Below, one piece after another: positions 10,601 through 18,532 of a stretch of 35,793 bases of DNA. The translations under genes were made by a program, and so were the position numbers. The notes under the pieces were generated by a model. It had not been told where the DNA came from, ran no database searches, and saw only the letters and a list, made by a program, of their open reading frames with translations. Numbering within the stretch: the stretch's first letter is position 1; every line of letters begins with the position of its first letter. Source of the stretch: Chitinophaga pinensis. Lineage in GTDB: Bacteria > Bacteroidota > Bacteroidia > NS11-12g > UBA9320. The stretch lies in assembly GCA_945907065.1 (NCBI GenBank), contig CAMDSC010000022.1, forward strand, positions 1 to 35,793. The letters run 5' to 3'.

Positions 10601-11835
10601 CAGGATTTCAAGATCCAAAGGTTAGATATAAGCTAGCTGAAGGTGGTCATTTATCTCAAAATCCATTACAAATTAACCGTTACATACAATTAGAAGGACT
10701 TGAAATAAAAGGAACCGGAACCTTAGAGCCATTTGATGGCTTTAGGATAAATCTTAATTTTGAACGACGTTTTTCTTTAACTACGTCAAGCACATTTCGA
10801 TTTGATACACTCACCAATAGTTTTATGGACCAAGGATATATGGAAGCCGGAATGTTCAGTATGTCTACCATTACTTGGAAAACTGCTTTTGAAAAATATG
10901 ATGATAAATTCCAATCGGATGCTTATGACCAATTTCAAAAAAACAGACGAGTGATGGCTGAAAAAGTGCAGGTAGAAGAATTAAATAAAGATATTTGGAA
11001 ATCTAAAAACTATGCTAACTATATTGGTTTGCTCGACCCAACATCAAGATACCCTCTAGGAATTGACAGCAACCATCAGGATGTATTAATGTTTGCTTTC
11101 ATGGCAGCCTATCAAGGCAAAGATGCCAAGAATTACAAACTTGATAGATTCCCGTTAATACCACTTCCTTCATGGCGCATTTCATGGAATGGATTGAGCA
11201 ATTTGGAACTTGTGAAAAAAGTATTTTCAAATATTACTATAAGTCATGCTTACAGTTCAAGCACATCCATTGGTAATTTTAATACAAGTGCCAATTATGG
11301 ATTGGATACTTTAACAAAAGGGAAAAATCTTACACCTCAATACCAGTTTACTACCTTGACTATTATGGAACGGCTAAGTCCATTAATAAAAATTGATATG
11401 ACTTTTAAAAGTGGTTTAACTTTAAACTTTGAAATAAAAACCGATCGTTCTTTAAATTTAACAACCAGTTATAAAATTAATGAAATTCATAATAAGGAAT
11501 ATGTATTAGGAACGGGATATCGTAAGTCAGGAGTTATTCTTCCGTTTAAAATAAACGGGAGAAAACCAATGTTCAAAAACGATTTGGATTTCAGAATGGA
11601 CTTTTCAATACGCGATGGATATACCATTACACGAGATATAAATTCAAATATTACTCCATCGGCTAATGCCGGAATGAGATCAATATCTATTCGACCTACA
11701 CTTAATTACAATATTACCGATAATCTTAATTTTAGAGCTTTTTATAACCGCAACGTTAATAAACCTAAAACCACTCTATCTTTTCCTACTGCACTTACAA
11801 ATTTTGGAATTTCATTAAGATATACGCTTCAATAA
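4699..11835 (+). CDS. sprA: T9SS outer-membrane translocon SprA (Sov)
   Basis: SprA is the giant beta-barrel that forms the protein-conducting channel of the type IX secretion system and, in gliding species, is needed for motility. At 2378 residues it has the family's usual size. Visible features are an N-terminal signal sequence (residues ~1-22), an early plug/periplasmic region with SGSAEATFGGSYN, family segments such as TSFLDDFEGAETPIDL and KGLDGLNDNEE, and long alternating beta-strand repeats to the C-terminal aromatic end (SLRYTLQ), as in a barrel. A Lys/Glu-rich stretch near residues 1888-1916 looks like a surface loop. The start is TTG 4699: an in-frame TAG at 4693 excludes anything longer. 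It follows ruvA by 68 bases. Its substrates are probably the sorting-domain proteins elsewhere in this window. Family certain; motility cannot be judged from this gene alone. Confidence 0.97.
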   Translation: MKTTLTRILLVATAAFGISFISSGTNDFLVYDSKLSTDDDTTKNDTSKLKYPLRDKKPYDYNFKKSRFDLKDPDVLKKNTEYDPGSNSYIEHEKLGNRDLTPPKSKSFSDYLKELEDKEQQDYFKSKSKATNFVRSSGLVPSTVNVPDVVDKLFGPGLIDIKPSGSAEATFGGSYNVVKNPAIPVRQQKTGTPDFKIKMQVSVAGQIGDKLKINTNYDTDATFEFENQIKLNWEGQEDDILKKIELGNVSLPLNGSLIQAGQSLFGLKAQMQFGKLKVTTIATQQRGQTTETEVSGGAQVTKFDIQANNYEANKHFFVGQFFKNQYDNALSLLPIVQSGAFINYIEVWVTNRNKSFNDNRNLVPFVDLGETDPYNPKLKDSPGTPEQTHNEANILWSKIISDPSLNSSTTVIDALKTKYANLDMKVGIDYNILTNARKLTEQEYTINKQLGYISLNQSLNNDEILAVAYEYTFNGRVFKVGQLSRDNPPGPSGSGNDLVVKMLKSTITNTRWPLWDLMMKNIYSLNTYNVQTQDFSLNVVYADDKSADLNYLPVNPTETNISEKQLITVLNLDRMNKQTEAKPDGVFDLIDGITVNMMNGRIIFPVREPFGPFLRSKFKDPNGKDANFYAYDALYDSTKWWAEQDVTHNKFFLRGSYRGSATNEISLNAINVPQGSVKVTANGAALTENVDYTVDYNLGRVRILNEGIINSGAVIKVSSESNSLFTLQQKTLVGSRFDYTHSRNLLLGGTIMHMRERPLTPKVDIGQEPILNTIIGLDGTWNKESRFITKLLDKLPFIETKEKSSVMISGEVAKIFPHNAKTIGNTKGTSFLDDFEGAETPIDLKYVLNWKFAPTPQGQKDLFPETASDSTNAFKRAKINFHTIDQTFSGSNKKYIPDYITGNDQSHPFVRTWGLKEVFPQLNIQMQQINQLTTLDLVYNPKKRGIYNYNPSASDFNPDGTFSRPKESWGGIARKIETNDFEAANIDYIEFWMMDPYCLLTDRTSSNKGQLYINVGSISEDLNADNRRAVENGLPKDGSYSGLDTTRYGLIPQVAPQIQAFDNDPNSRPNQDKGLDGLNDNEERTFYKGYLETLKTNYGAGSTIYNNALNDPSSDNFQHYFDAGYDGIKQSILGRYEAYNGMEGNSNLGTLSTGQPKSASIFPDDEDLNRDQTMNFNEEYFQYKIDISKNAFNVGSNFVTDSIVTVPNYIDGSNFPKTITWYQFKVPIRQYEKKVGGIQDFKSIRFMRLFLKGFDDSLVCRFGQMQLVRADWRRYLKNLNFPPGVGPNVDPNDQTEFTVSAVNIEKNSQRVPVPYIVPPGIVRETDPTQQNNVQMNEQALSLRVCKLKKGDSRAAYKTLNFDIRNYKKMKMFIHAEGNDVADDDVRAFIRIGTDLERNYYQLEIPLKITQPGTRDPWAVWPQANEMNINLEDFQAVKLERNKYTTDITAYFEKTLDNGNVISVVGQPDLSNVRTIMLGIKNPLEKNNNEICPEVWFNELRLEDFVNNGGYAANARIVANLADFGKLNITGSYSSIGFGGVDKRLNQRSLNETITYDIQSSFELGKFFPIRTGITIPFFIGYNENIINPKYYPLNPDVLLKTAIKSAQSKAEEKTIKENAQDFTSRYSYNFTNVKKNKVGGGKAHIYDIENFNVSYSYQKIFRRNQIIQENLAETYRASVGYNFSQAPKPWKPFKKIKTKALTPITGFGLFFVPQSITMRFDVDRRYSELQNRNNDDFKSIVPRLYDKTFLLTRVYGVNYNLTNNIKLDYNATLNARVEEPTNALNTQEKKDTMWNNFKAMGKPNDFNQVINVTYNMPLSKIKLLNWIVISGRYTGSYNWRTAPLAAPVMGNTIQNSQTIGGNGQFNFSSFYNKFPLLKKANMPKVPGSAKKKKYDEEETTPKSKEDKKKKDFEISKPSRVSLKFITMLKQISIDLSSTNGTTLPGYKRGLDYLGINDKYKTPGLPFIAGFQDPKVRYKLAEGGHLSQNPLQINRYIQLEGLEIKGTGTLEPFDGFRINLNFERRFSLTTSSTFRFDTLTNSFMDQGYMEAGMFSMSTITWKTAFEKYDDKFQSDAYDQFQKNRRVMAEKVQVEELNKDIWKSKNYANYIGLLDPTSRYPLGIDSNHQDVLMFAFMAAYQGKDAKNYKLDRFPLIPLPSWRISWNGLSNLELVKKVFSNITISHAYSSSTSIGNFNTSANYGLDTLTKGKNLTPQYQFTTLTIMERLSPLIKIDMTFKSGLTLNFEIKTDRSLNLTTSYKINEIHNKEYVLGTGYRKSGVILPFKINGRKPMFKNDLDFRMDFSIRDGYTITRDINSNITPSANAGMRSISIRPTLNYNITDNLNFRAFYNRNVNKPKTTLSFPTALTNFGISLRYTLQ

Positions 11836-11869
11836 TATAATTAGGGTTTTAATAAAATAACAGATTCGA

Positions 11870-13021
11870 ATGAAACGGTTTTTTACTTTTCTTAAATGGA
11901 TATTTATTATTTCCATACTTTTTGTAGGCCATGCCTATATCACTGGCAATACCCATATTTTTAAAACCTTAAGAAGCACTATTTTAAAAGGTAAAATGGG
12001 GCCATCAGTTGATACTAGAAAAATGTTCAATACTCGAAAAGTAAATATTGGCACACCACAACCATGGCTTGAGGATTCGCTTTTTGGAAAACTTCATTTT
12101 TCAGATGCCGATAATAACCAATTAAATAAATACCAAACTCTTGCTTTTTTAATAGCAAAGCATGGTAAAATAGTACATGAAGAATATTGGGCCGGCTATA
12201 ATTCTGCTTCCAGCACCAATTCATGGAGCATGGCAAAATCAATATTATCGTTACTAACAGGATGTGCCATCAAAGAAGGAAAAATTAAAAGTGTGGAACA
12301 GGAAGTTGGTGATTTTTTGCCGGAATACAAAAAAACCGGGTTAAAAATAAAACATCTTTTAACTATGAGTTCAGGCATAAATTTTAAGGAACAATATATA
12401 AATCCTTACGGTTATACCGCCAAAGCCCTTTATGGAAATGATTTGGCGAGCCTGAATAAGAAATATCGTGTTAATAATATTCCTGGCAAGCATTTTATTT
12501 ATTTAAGCGGAAACAGTCAAGTACTTTCCTTTGTATTGCACAAAGCTACCGGTAAAACAGTGAGTGAATATGCTTCAGAAAAAATATGGCGTAAAATAGG
12601 TGCTGAACATCCTGCCTACTGGAGTCTTGACAAAGTAAAAGGGGACGAAAAAGGATTTTGTTGCTTTCATAGTAATGCCCGCGATTTCGCTAAAATTGGG
12701 CAGCTAATGTTACAAAAAGGTGTTTGGGGAACGGATACTATTATTCCATACTTCTATTATAAAAAATCGATAAGCCTTGCTCCCACTCTATTGCTGGATG
12801 GTAAACCAAACAATCAATATGGCTATAGTTGGTGGATTGTAAAATATAGAGGTATGGATATTTTTTATGCCCGTGGCATAGATGGACAATATATTATTGA
12901 TATTCCTGCAAAAGATATGGTGGTAGTGCGGCTGGGCCGAAAACGAAACGATACCAAAATAAACGGACACCCAAAAGATTTCTATATTTATACCGATGCT
13001 GCTTTGGCTTTGATGAAATAA
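11870..13021 (+). CDS. Membrane-anchored serine hydrolase, beta-lactamase class C family
   Basis: A penicillin-binding-protein/esterase-like serine hydrolase of 383 residues, close to the 6-aminohexanoate-dimer hydrolase (NylB) branch. An N-terminal hydrophobic segment (residues ~8-25, after MKRFFTFLK) suggests a signal anchor, with the enzyme facing the periplasm. The nucleophile motif SxxK is Ser120-Met-Ala-Lys123 in NSWSMAKSI. The second motif, Tyr211 in FIYLSGNSQ, supplies the general base, and the third is likely ARGIDGQYI near the C-terminus in place of KTG. True beta-lactamase activity is not implied: this family includes amidases, esterases and D-peptidases. It starts 34 bases after sprA with no evident promoter, so read-through from sprA is possible. 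Family sure; substrate unknown. Confidence 0.85.
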   Translation: MKRFFTFLKWIFIISILFVGHAYITGNTHIFKTLRSTILKGKMGPSVDTRKMFNTRKVNIGTPQPWLEDSLFGKLHFSDADNNQLNKYQTLAFLIAKHGKIVHEEYWAGYNSASSTNSWSMAKSILSLLTGCAIKEGKIKSVEQEVGDFLPEYKKTGLKIKHLLTMSSGINFKEQYINPYGYTAKALYGNDLASLNKKYRVNNIPGKHFIYLSGNSQVLSFVLHKATGKTVSEYASEKIWRKIGAEHPAYWSLDKVKGDEKGFCCFHSNARDFAKIGQLMLQKGVWGTDTIIPYFYYKKSISLAPTLLLDGKPNNQYGYSWWIVKYRGMDIFYARGIDGQYIIDIPAKDMVVVRLGRKRNDTKINGHPKDFYIYTDAALALMK

Positions 13022-13054
13022 ATTATCGCACAGATGCTCAGAAGTTTATACACT

Positions 13055-13738
13055 TTATTTATTTTCAGTACCCTCCTTGTTTCTGCGGTAAGCCCCTTTG
13101 CCAGCATCTGTCATATCCTTAAACCATTGTTTACTAACATTGGCAAGCACTAAATCTAATACCGTTTTACAAGCTACAAGTACAACCAAATACCCCATAA
13201 CACTTTTACTAAACATGGCAAACCCTCCGCCTAGAATAACCATAAACTGCTGAACAAAAATGCGGGGATAGGGTTCAAAAAAAACATCATCGGGCAATTT
13301 GGTTTCCACCTCGGGGTCCCAAAATAATTCGGAAATAAGCATGGTAAGTTTGGTTATAAAAATTATTGCCAAGGCATATTTATAATTTCCGGTAAACAAC
13401 AGGCCGAAGGATTCAAAAATATTAGCCCCTGTAAAACCTCCAAAAACCATCATTTGTATGAAAACAAAAAAACCAAAGTGAAATATAAAAAAAGGAATAA
13501 GCCCTAATCCTTTTACACCAGTATTAGTTCTCTCAACAGCTAGTGCCATCGGATTCCTATGATTCATAATGTACAAAGCCGCCATTTTAAAAACATGAAG
13601 AATGCCAACCAAAATTGTTTCGGCTACATAAAACACGATTATTATCATGGCTTGCCATTCTAAAAACAACACCCCGTAAAGTGGCACTAAATTTATAAGA
13701 AGTAAGGCAAGGTTTTTGGAGGTGATGTATTTATTCAT
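13055..13738 (-). CDS. DUF6498 family integral membrane protein
   Basis: A 227-residue polytopic membrane protein with about six hydrophobic segments. It opens with KNLALLLINLVPLYGVLFLEWQ and VFYVAETILVGILHVFKM, a pattern I associate with DUF6498 proteins (short membrane proteins of unknown role). A cluster of acidic residues and prolines (WDPEVETKLPDDVFFEPYPR) forms a loop before the last two helices, and the C-terminus is charged and probably cytoplasmic. The frame opens with a GTG at 13744, but ATG 13738, two codons in, is the more likely start. It is convergent with the serine hydrolase upstream and divergent from the SDR gene, so it is a single-gene unit. No function can be assigned. Confidence 0.75.
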   Translation of the reverse strand: MNKYITSKNLALLLINLVPLYGVLFLEWQAMIIIVFYVAETILVGILHVFKMAALYIMNHRNPMALAVERTNTGVKGLGLIPFFIFHFGFFVFIQMMVFGGFTGANIFESFGLLFTGNYKYALAIIFITKLTMLISELFWDPEVETKLPDDVFFEPYPRIFVQQFMVILGGGFAMFSKSVMGYLVVLVACKTVLDLVLANVSKQWFKDMTDAGKGAYRRNKEGTENK

Positions 13739-13867
13739 TACCACAAAAGAAGTGAATTTTGGTCTTGTTTACTTCTTTGGGACAGCAACCGATACGTTAA
13801 TAAAAAAAAGGCGCAACAAAACAGTAGTCTATTTGTTAGTAATCTTGAACAAATAAAATTGATACGA

Positions 13868-14566
13868 ATGGAAAACTATTTAATAATCGGGGCTTCTTCT
13901 GGCATAGGTAAAGCACTTGCCTTTCAATTAGCCGCTATGGGCCATCAGGTATTTGGGACTTATAATAAGAATGAAATAAATTTAGAACATACTCAAATAA
14001 AATACCATCCATTAAATGTATTGGATGAAACCATTTTACTTGAATTTATACCTGAAACCTTATCAGGTGTCATATACTGTCCTGGCAGTATCAACCTTCG
14101 ACCCTTTGAAAGAATTAAACCAGCCGATTTTATAAATGATTATAATTTACAGGTTGTGGGAGCAATAAAAACTATACAAGCCGTTGCATCAAAATTAAAA
14201 AACAGCGAAAATGCCTGCATTATTTTATTTTCTACTGTTGCTGTTCAGATTGGGTTACCCTTTCATTCACAAGTATCTGCATCTAAAGGAGCTATTGAAG
14301 GATTAACAAAAGCGTTGGCTGCTGAGTATGCACCAAAAATAAGAGTAAATTGTATTGCACCTTCGCTAACGGATACCCCTTTGGCAGCTACTTTATTAAA
14401 TACCGAACAGAAAAAGGAAGCAAACTCAAATCGACATCCGCTAAAAAGAATTGGTACAACTGATGACATCGTTAATATGGTTGAATTTTTACTTTCGACT
14501 AAAGCAAGTTGGATAACAGGGCAGATTTTGCATGTGGATGGAGGTATTTCTACTTTAAAAATATAA
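13868..14566 (+). CDS. SDR-family protein lacking the catalytic tyrosine
   Basis: A short-chain dehydrogenase/reductase-fold protein of 232 residues. The cofactor motif GASSGIG (residues 8-14) is intact, as are the active-site Ser122 (FSTVAVQIG) and Lys140, but the Tyr of YxxxK is replaced by Val136 (QVSASKG). The C-terminal segment (APSLTDTPLA, HPLKRIGTTDDI, ILHVDGG) is ordinary SDR sequence, so the gene is not decayed. Standard hydride-transfer chemistry would be impaired; it may work on an unusual substrate or serve as a binding protein. I recall related SDRs with A/V at this site, so this may be a subfamily trait. Start: TTG 13859 is possible, but ATG 13868 places the Rossmann fold at the normal distance. 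It sits apart from its neighbours, convergent with menB. Confidence 0.85.
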   Translation: MENYLIIGASSGIGKALAFQLAAMGHQVFGTYNKNEINLEHTQIKYHPLNVLDETILLEFIPETLSGVIYCPGSINLRPFERIKPADFINDYNLQVVGAIKTIQAVASKLKNSENACIILFSTVAVQIGLPFHSQVSASKGAIEGLTKALAAEYAPKIRVNCIAPSLTDTPLAATLLNTEQKKEANSNRHPLKRIGTTDDIVNMVEFLLSTKASWITGQILHVDGGISTLKI

Positions 14567-14610
14567 AATTATTTGTTATGATTTGGTTTTAATCCAAACT
14601 ATAAATCCAA

Positions 14611-15435
14611 TTACGGAAACCTCGGAAACTTCTTAAAATCCGGATCGCGTTTTTCAAGGAATGCATTTTTACCTTCTTGGGCTTCTTCCATTAGGTAAAA
14701 CATAAGGGTGGCATCGCCGGCAAATTCCATTAAACCCCGCTGTCCGTCAAGTTCGGCATTCAATCCGCGTTTTATCATACGTAACGCCATCGGGCTGCGT
14801 TGCATCATTATTTGGCACCATTCCACGGTTACATCTTCTAGTTGTTCCAAAGGAACTACTTTGTTTACCATGCCCATATCGTCGGCTTCTTTGGCGGTGT
14901 ATTGTTTGCACAAAAACCAAATCTCCCGGGCTTTTTTCTGCCCTACATGGCGGGCTAAATAACTGCTACCAAAGCCTGCATCAAAACTACCAACCTTAGG
15001 GCCGGTTTGCCCAAACATGGCATTTTCACTGGCAATGGTAAGGTCGCAAACCACGTGTAGCACATGGCCGCCGCCAATAGCATACCCATTTACCATGGCT
15101 ATTACCGGTTTAGGTATTTCACGGATTTTTTTATGCAAATCTAAAATGTTCAAACGTGGAACCCCGTCTTCACCAATATAGCCACCAATGCCTTTTACAT
15201 TTTGGTCGCCACCGCTGCAAAAGGCTTTATCGCCAACTCCGGTAAATACCACAACAAACACATCTTGTGCCTCGCGGCAATACTCGATGGCTTCAATCAT
15301 TTGTTTGGTGGTTTCAGGCCTGAAGGCATTATACACCTCAGGGCGATTGATGCTGATTTTTGCTATTCCTTCAAAAAATTCAAATTTTATATCGGAATAG
15401 TCTTTTATGGTTTTCCAGGTTCTGGTATTTGACAT
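14611..15435 (-). CDS. menB: 1,4-dihydroxy-2-naphthoyl-CoA synthase
   Basis: MenB closes the naphthoquinone ring by Dieckmann-type cyclisation of o-succinylbenzoyl-CoA in menaquinone synthesis. The 274-residue crotonase-fold protein has the substrate and oxyanion-hole segments FCSGGDQ (near residue 73) and [15 protein letters not shown], plus the MenB-diagnostic [18 protein letters not shown] and [10 protein letters not shown] stretches that distinguish it from enoyl-CoA hydratases. The C-terminus ([20 protein letters not shown]) is typical. Length is normal and ATG 15435 gives the family start. It lies about 100 bases downstream of menD on the same strand, with a dispersed palindromic repeat in the gap, so cotranscription with ald-menD is possible but not certain. 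Confidence 0.95.
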   Translation of the reverse strand: MSNTRTWKTIKDYSDIKFEFFEGIAKISINRPEVYNAFRPETTKQMIEAIEYCREAQDVFVVVFTGVGDKAFCSGGDQNVKGIGGYIGEDGVPRLNILDLHKKIREIPKPVIAMVNGYAIGGGHVLHVVCDLTIASENAMFGQTGPKVGSFDAGFGSSYLARHVGQKKAREIWFLCKQYTAKEADDMGMVNKVVPLEQLEDVTVEWCQIMMQRSPMALRMIKRGLNAELDGQRGLMEFAGDATLMFYLMEEAQEGKNAFLEKRDPDFKKFPRFP

Positions 15436-15466
15436 TTCTATATTTTTTAGTACTCTATTTTAGCGT

Positions 15467-15531
15467 TTGTCATGCTAAGGAACGAAGCATCTCTAATTTG
15501 AGAAAAGATTCCTCGTGCCTCGGAATGACAA
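15467..15531. repeat. Dispersed palindromic repeat between menD and menB
   Basis: The 65 bases have imperfect inverted ends: the left 27 bases, beginning TTGTCATGCTAAGGAACG, match the complement of the right 27 (ending CCTCGGAATGACAA) at 20 of 27 positions. It is the kind of GTCAT...AATGAC element that recurs between genes in many Bacteroidota genomes, and a rearranged relative is at 1638-1712. As RNA it would fold into a strong hairpin, which could attenuate or protect the men transcript. Confidence 0.65.
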
Positions 15532-15538
15532 CGTGTGA

Positions 15539-17179
15539 TTATATTTTTAAATCTTTAAACTTTTTGTAAAACTCAATCGTATTTTCAGGGTTGGTAAAAA
15601 TCTCTAAAATCCCAGGTTTGGTTTTATCGTTACAAAAGGATTCAAATTGCATTTGCAAAGAAACAAAATCATTGGCTTTATAATAACTAAATCCAAATTC
15701 TTCCGCCATTCGTTGGCAGTTGCGGGTGGATTGGGTTGCAAAATAATCTTCCCTTTCCGGCAAATCATGCGGACCGTCAATCAACCTGAAAATTCCTCCT
15801 CCCCCATTATTTAATACAATTATTTTAAAATTTGGTTTTAAATATTGGTTCCACAAACCGTTGATATCATAAAAAAACGATAAGTCGCCTGTGAGCAGAA
15901 ACGTTGGTTGATTACTCATCATCGATGTACCTGCAGCCGTAGATATACTGCCTTCAATCCCGCTTGTACCGCGATTTCCGTATATTTTTATACCATTTAA
16001 TTTATCAGCCAAAAAGCTAACAAAACGCACAGGCATAGAGTTGGCCACATGCAAAAAACTATTTTTTGGAAGATTTTCTAAAATTAGGTTGGTTGCAGAA
16101 AACTCATTAAACGTTGATGTTTTAAAAAGTGATTCTGTAGACGCATTCAATTTTTCAGAAACTTGCAGCCACGATGTATTGTAAGAATTATCAAGGTGGT
16201 CAGCAGATTTCATAAGCCATTCTAAAAAAACGGCTTCATCGGCTTCTATTTCTGTTGGGTTGGTTTCAAACGGATTGGCAATGGTATGATTGTTGGTTAC
16301 ATGCCAATGTTCCTTTGATTTATGGCTTCTTATAAATTTTTTAAAGCTTTTAGAAACCGTAAATTTTCCGATGGTAATAAGTAAATCGGGTTTTAAGATT
16401 TGCTTTAAGCTATCATCGGCCACTGTGCAAATGACATCCCAGTTGGGTACAGATTGCGAAGCGTGCAAACCGCTGATTACATCAGCCAAAACCACAATTT
16501 TTCCCTTGGATTTTAATAACTCAAAACTTTCTTTAAACCTTTCGCCCCAAGCATCCGCCCCTGCCAATAGAATTATTTTTTTATGATTGGTTATGTTTCG
16601 GTTGGTAAGGACACCAACCGATAAATCTAAATGCTTAGGAACCGATGGTAATTTATCATAAACAAACTCTTCGTTTTTAGCTTCATACAAGGGTTCGGCT
16701 AACGGAACATTGATATGAACCGGTCCTTTTTTAGGAAAGGAACACAAGCCAATGGCTTCATTAAAATTAAAATCAGGATTTAAAGGATTAAACGTAAATG
16801 AACCAAGTATGTGTTGCGCAAAAATATTGGTTTGCCTAATGCATTGCCCGTCCCATTGGTCAATCCATTCAGTTGGTCGGTCGGCAGTTATTACCAATAA
16901 AGGGATTTGGGAATAATAGGCTTCGGTAATGGCAGGATATAAATTAAGGACTGCAGTGCCCGATGTACAAACAATGGCCACTGGTTTTCCTAAAGCCACC
17001 GCCATTCCTAAAGCTGTAAACCCAGCCGAACGTTCGTCTACAAGTGAGTAGCATTCAAACTGAGGATTACGAGAAAAAGAAAGAGTTAAAGGGGCATTTC
17101 GGCTTCCGGGACATAATATTACATGCCTTATGCCATTATTATAAACGTGGCTAACGAGTGTATTTACTGCTTTTTGCAA
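15539..17179 (-). CDS. menD: 2-succinyl-5-enolpyruvyl-6-hydroxy-3-cyclohexene-1-carboxylate synthase
   Basis: This ThDP-dependent enzyme joins isochorismate and 2-oxoglutarate in the first committed step of menaquinone synthesis. The 546 residues contain LCPGSRNAPLTL (residues 22-33), the ThDP-activating Glu49 in VDERSAGFTALGMA, the GTAVLNLYPAITEAYY segment, ADRPTEWIDQW, and the C-terminal ThDP/Mg motif LTGDLSFFYDINGL...VLNNGGGGIF. Length matches the family. The start is TTG 17179: an in-frame TGA lies five codons upstream and no ATG intervenes. The first residues fit the family, though the N-terminus is slightly short. It begins seven bases after the ald stop, so it almost certainly depends on the ald promoter; menB follows after the repeat. 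Confidence 0.95.
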   Translation of the reverse strand: MQKAVNTLVSHVYNNGIRHVILCPGSRNAPLTLSFSRNPQFECYSLVDERSAGFTALGMAVALGKPVAIVCTSGTAVLNLYPAITEAYYSQIPLLVITADRPTEWIDQWDGQCIRQTNIFAQHILGSFTFNPLNPDFNFNEAIGLCSFPKKGPVHINVPLAEPLYEAKNEEFVYDKLPSVPKHLDLSVGVLTNRNITNHKKIILLAGADAWGERFKESFELLKSKGKIVVLADVISGLHASQSVPNWDVICTVADDSLKQILKPDLLITIGKFTVSKSFKKFIRSHKSKEHWHVTNNHTIANPFETNPTEIEADEAVFLEWLMKSADHLDNSYNTSWLQVSEKLNASTESLFKTSTFNEFSATNLILENLPKNSFLHVANSMPVRFVSFLADKLNGIKIYGNRGTSGIEGSISTAAGTSMMSNQPTFLLTGDLSFFYDINGLWNQYLKPNFKIIVLNNGGGGIFRLIDGPHDLPEREDYFATQSTRNCQRMAEEFGFSYYKANDFVSLQMQFESFCNDKTKPGILEIFTNPENTIEFYKKFKDLKI

Positions 17180-17186
17180 GCAAGTA

Positions 17187-18302
17187 TTAATTCAAAAACT
17201 GTTCTACGTTGTGATACTCTAAACCAAAAGCATCACTCACTGCTTTGTAAACAACGTTTCCGTCAATTACGTTCAAACCAAGTTTTAATTCATTGTTTTC
17301 ATTACACGCCTTTTTCCAGCCTTTATCTGCCAATTGCAAAGCATAAGGAAGAGTAGCATTGGTAAGGGCAAGTGTGGAAGTATAAGGAACGGCTCCTGGC
17401 ATATTAGCCACACTATAATGAATTACTCCATCTATTATGTATGTTGGATCGGCATGAGTTGTAGGTCTGGTAGTTTCAAAACAACCGCCTTGATCCACAG
17501 CCACATCTACCATTACAGCCCCATCACGAATTGTTTTTAGCATATCACGGGTAATAAGATTTGGAGCTTTTGCACCCGGTATAAGCACAGCACCAATAAT
17601 CAAATCTGATTTTTGAATGGCTTCGCGAATATTATATTCATTTGAAAAAACGGTATCAACATTGGCTGGCATGATATCATCTAACTGACGTAATCGAGGT
17701 ATTGAAATATCCATAATGGTAACTCTTGCACCAAATCCTGCAGCCATTTTAGCGGCTTGAGTTCCTACTATTCCTCCGCCCAAAACCAATACTTTGGCTG
17801 GTTTTACTCCAGGTACGCCACCTAACAAAATACCTCTTCCACCCATTGGTTTTTCAAGATATTTAGCACCTTGTTGAATACTCATTCTTCCGGCTACTTC
17901 GCTCATTGGCACCAATAATGGAAGACTTCTGTCAGCTTTTTCTACAGTTTCGTAGGCCAAGCAGGTTGCTCCACTTTTAATCATGGCATGAGTTAATGGT
18001 TCATGGCTGGCAAAATGAAAATAGGTGAACAATAATTGATTAGGTTTGATAAGACTATATTCTGATTCAATTGGTTCTTTCACTTTTACAATCATTTCTG
18101 CAATTGCATAAGTTTCTTCAATAGTAGGAAGTATTGAAGCACCAGCTTTTACATATTCCTCATCCGTAAATCCGCTACCAACACCGGCCGTAGATTGTAT
18201 ATAAATGGTATGACCGTGTTTTTTGAACTCTGCAACGCCGGCCGGGGTTAATGCCACACGGTTTTCGTTATTTTTAATTTCTTTTGGAACGCCTATAATC
18301 AT
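17187..18302 (-). CDS. ald: Alanine dehydrogenase
   Basis: The enzyme catalyses reversible NAD+-dependent oxidative deamination of L-alanine to pyruvate and ammonia. At 371 residues it has the standard length. Visible hallmarks are MIIGVPKEIKNNENRVALTP with the substrate-binding Arg15, Lys75 in VKVKEP, catalytic His96 in YFHFASHEPLT, the NAD motif VLGGGIVGTQAAKMA, and DQGGCFETTRPTTH with the C-terminal NMPGAVPYTST segment. The start at ATG 18302 is clear, with a promoter-like box 28 bases upstream. menD starts seven bases downstream, so carbon/nitrogen metabolism and quinone synthesis share a transcript here, which looks like convenience of position rather than pathway logic. Confidence 0.96.
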   Translation of the reverse strand: MIIGVPKEIKNNENRVALTPAGVAEFKKHGHTIYIQSTAGVGSGFTDEEYVKAGASILPTIEETYAIAEMIVKVKEPIESEYSLIKPNQLLFTYFHFASHEPLTHAMIKSGATCLAYETVEKADRSLPLLVPMSEVAGRMSIQQGAKYLEKPMGGRGILLGGVPGVKPAKVLVLGGGIVGTQAAKMAAGFGARVTIMDISIPRLRQLDDIMPANVDTVFSNEYNIREAIQKSDLIIGAVLIPGAKAPNLITRDMLKTIRDGAVMVDVAVDQGGCFETTRPTTHADPTYIIDGVIHYSVANMPGAVPYTSTLALTNATLPYALQLADKGWKKACNENNELKLGLNVIDGNVVYKAVSDAFGLEYHNVEQFLN

Positions 18303-18330
18303 GGTAATTTTTGCTTTAAATATTGGGCTG

Positions 18331-18338
18331 CAAAAGTA
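18331..18338 (-). promoter_or_regulatory. Putative -7 promoter box of ald (and menD)
   Basis: On the minus strand the bases read TACTTTTG, an exact TAnnTTTG match, with the G 28 bases before the ald ATG. It is the only good match upstream of the ald-menD pair. Confidence 0.5.
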
Positions 18339-18532
18339 GATAAATTATTAGGAAAGGTAATGCAAAAATTCGTTGATTTTTTAGATAAAGCTTCTACAAA
18401 AAAATCTCATGGTGTATATTGCGGCCTTAAATAAATACATTTTATAAAAAATAAATTGTGATGATAAATACCAGCGTTGACACTGTGAATTTTAATATTA
18501 AATATTGGTTAAAATTTTCAATACTGAATTGA

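Noticed and set aside
11870-13021. Antibiotic-resistance beta-lactamase
   Set aside because: SxxK is present but the protein matches the esterase/amidase side of the family, and the KTG-type third motif is not canonical.
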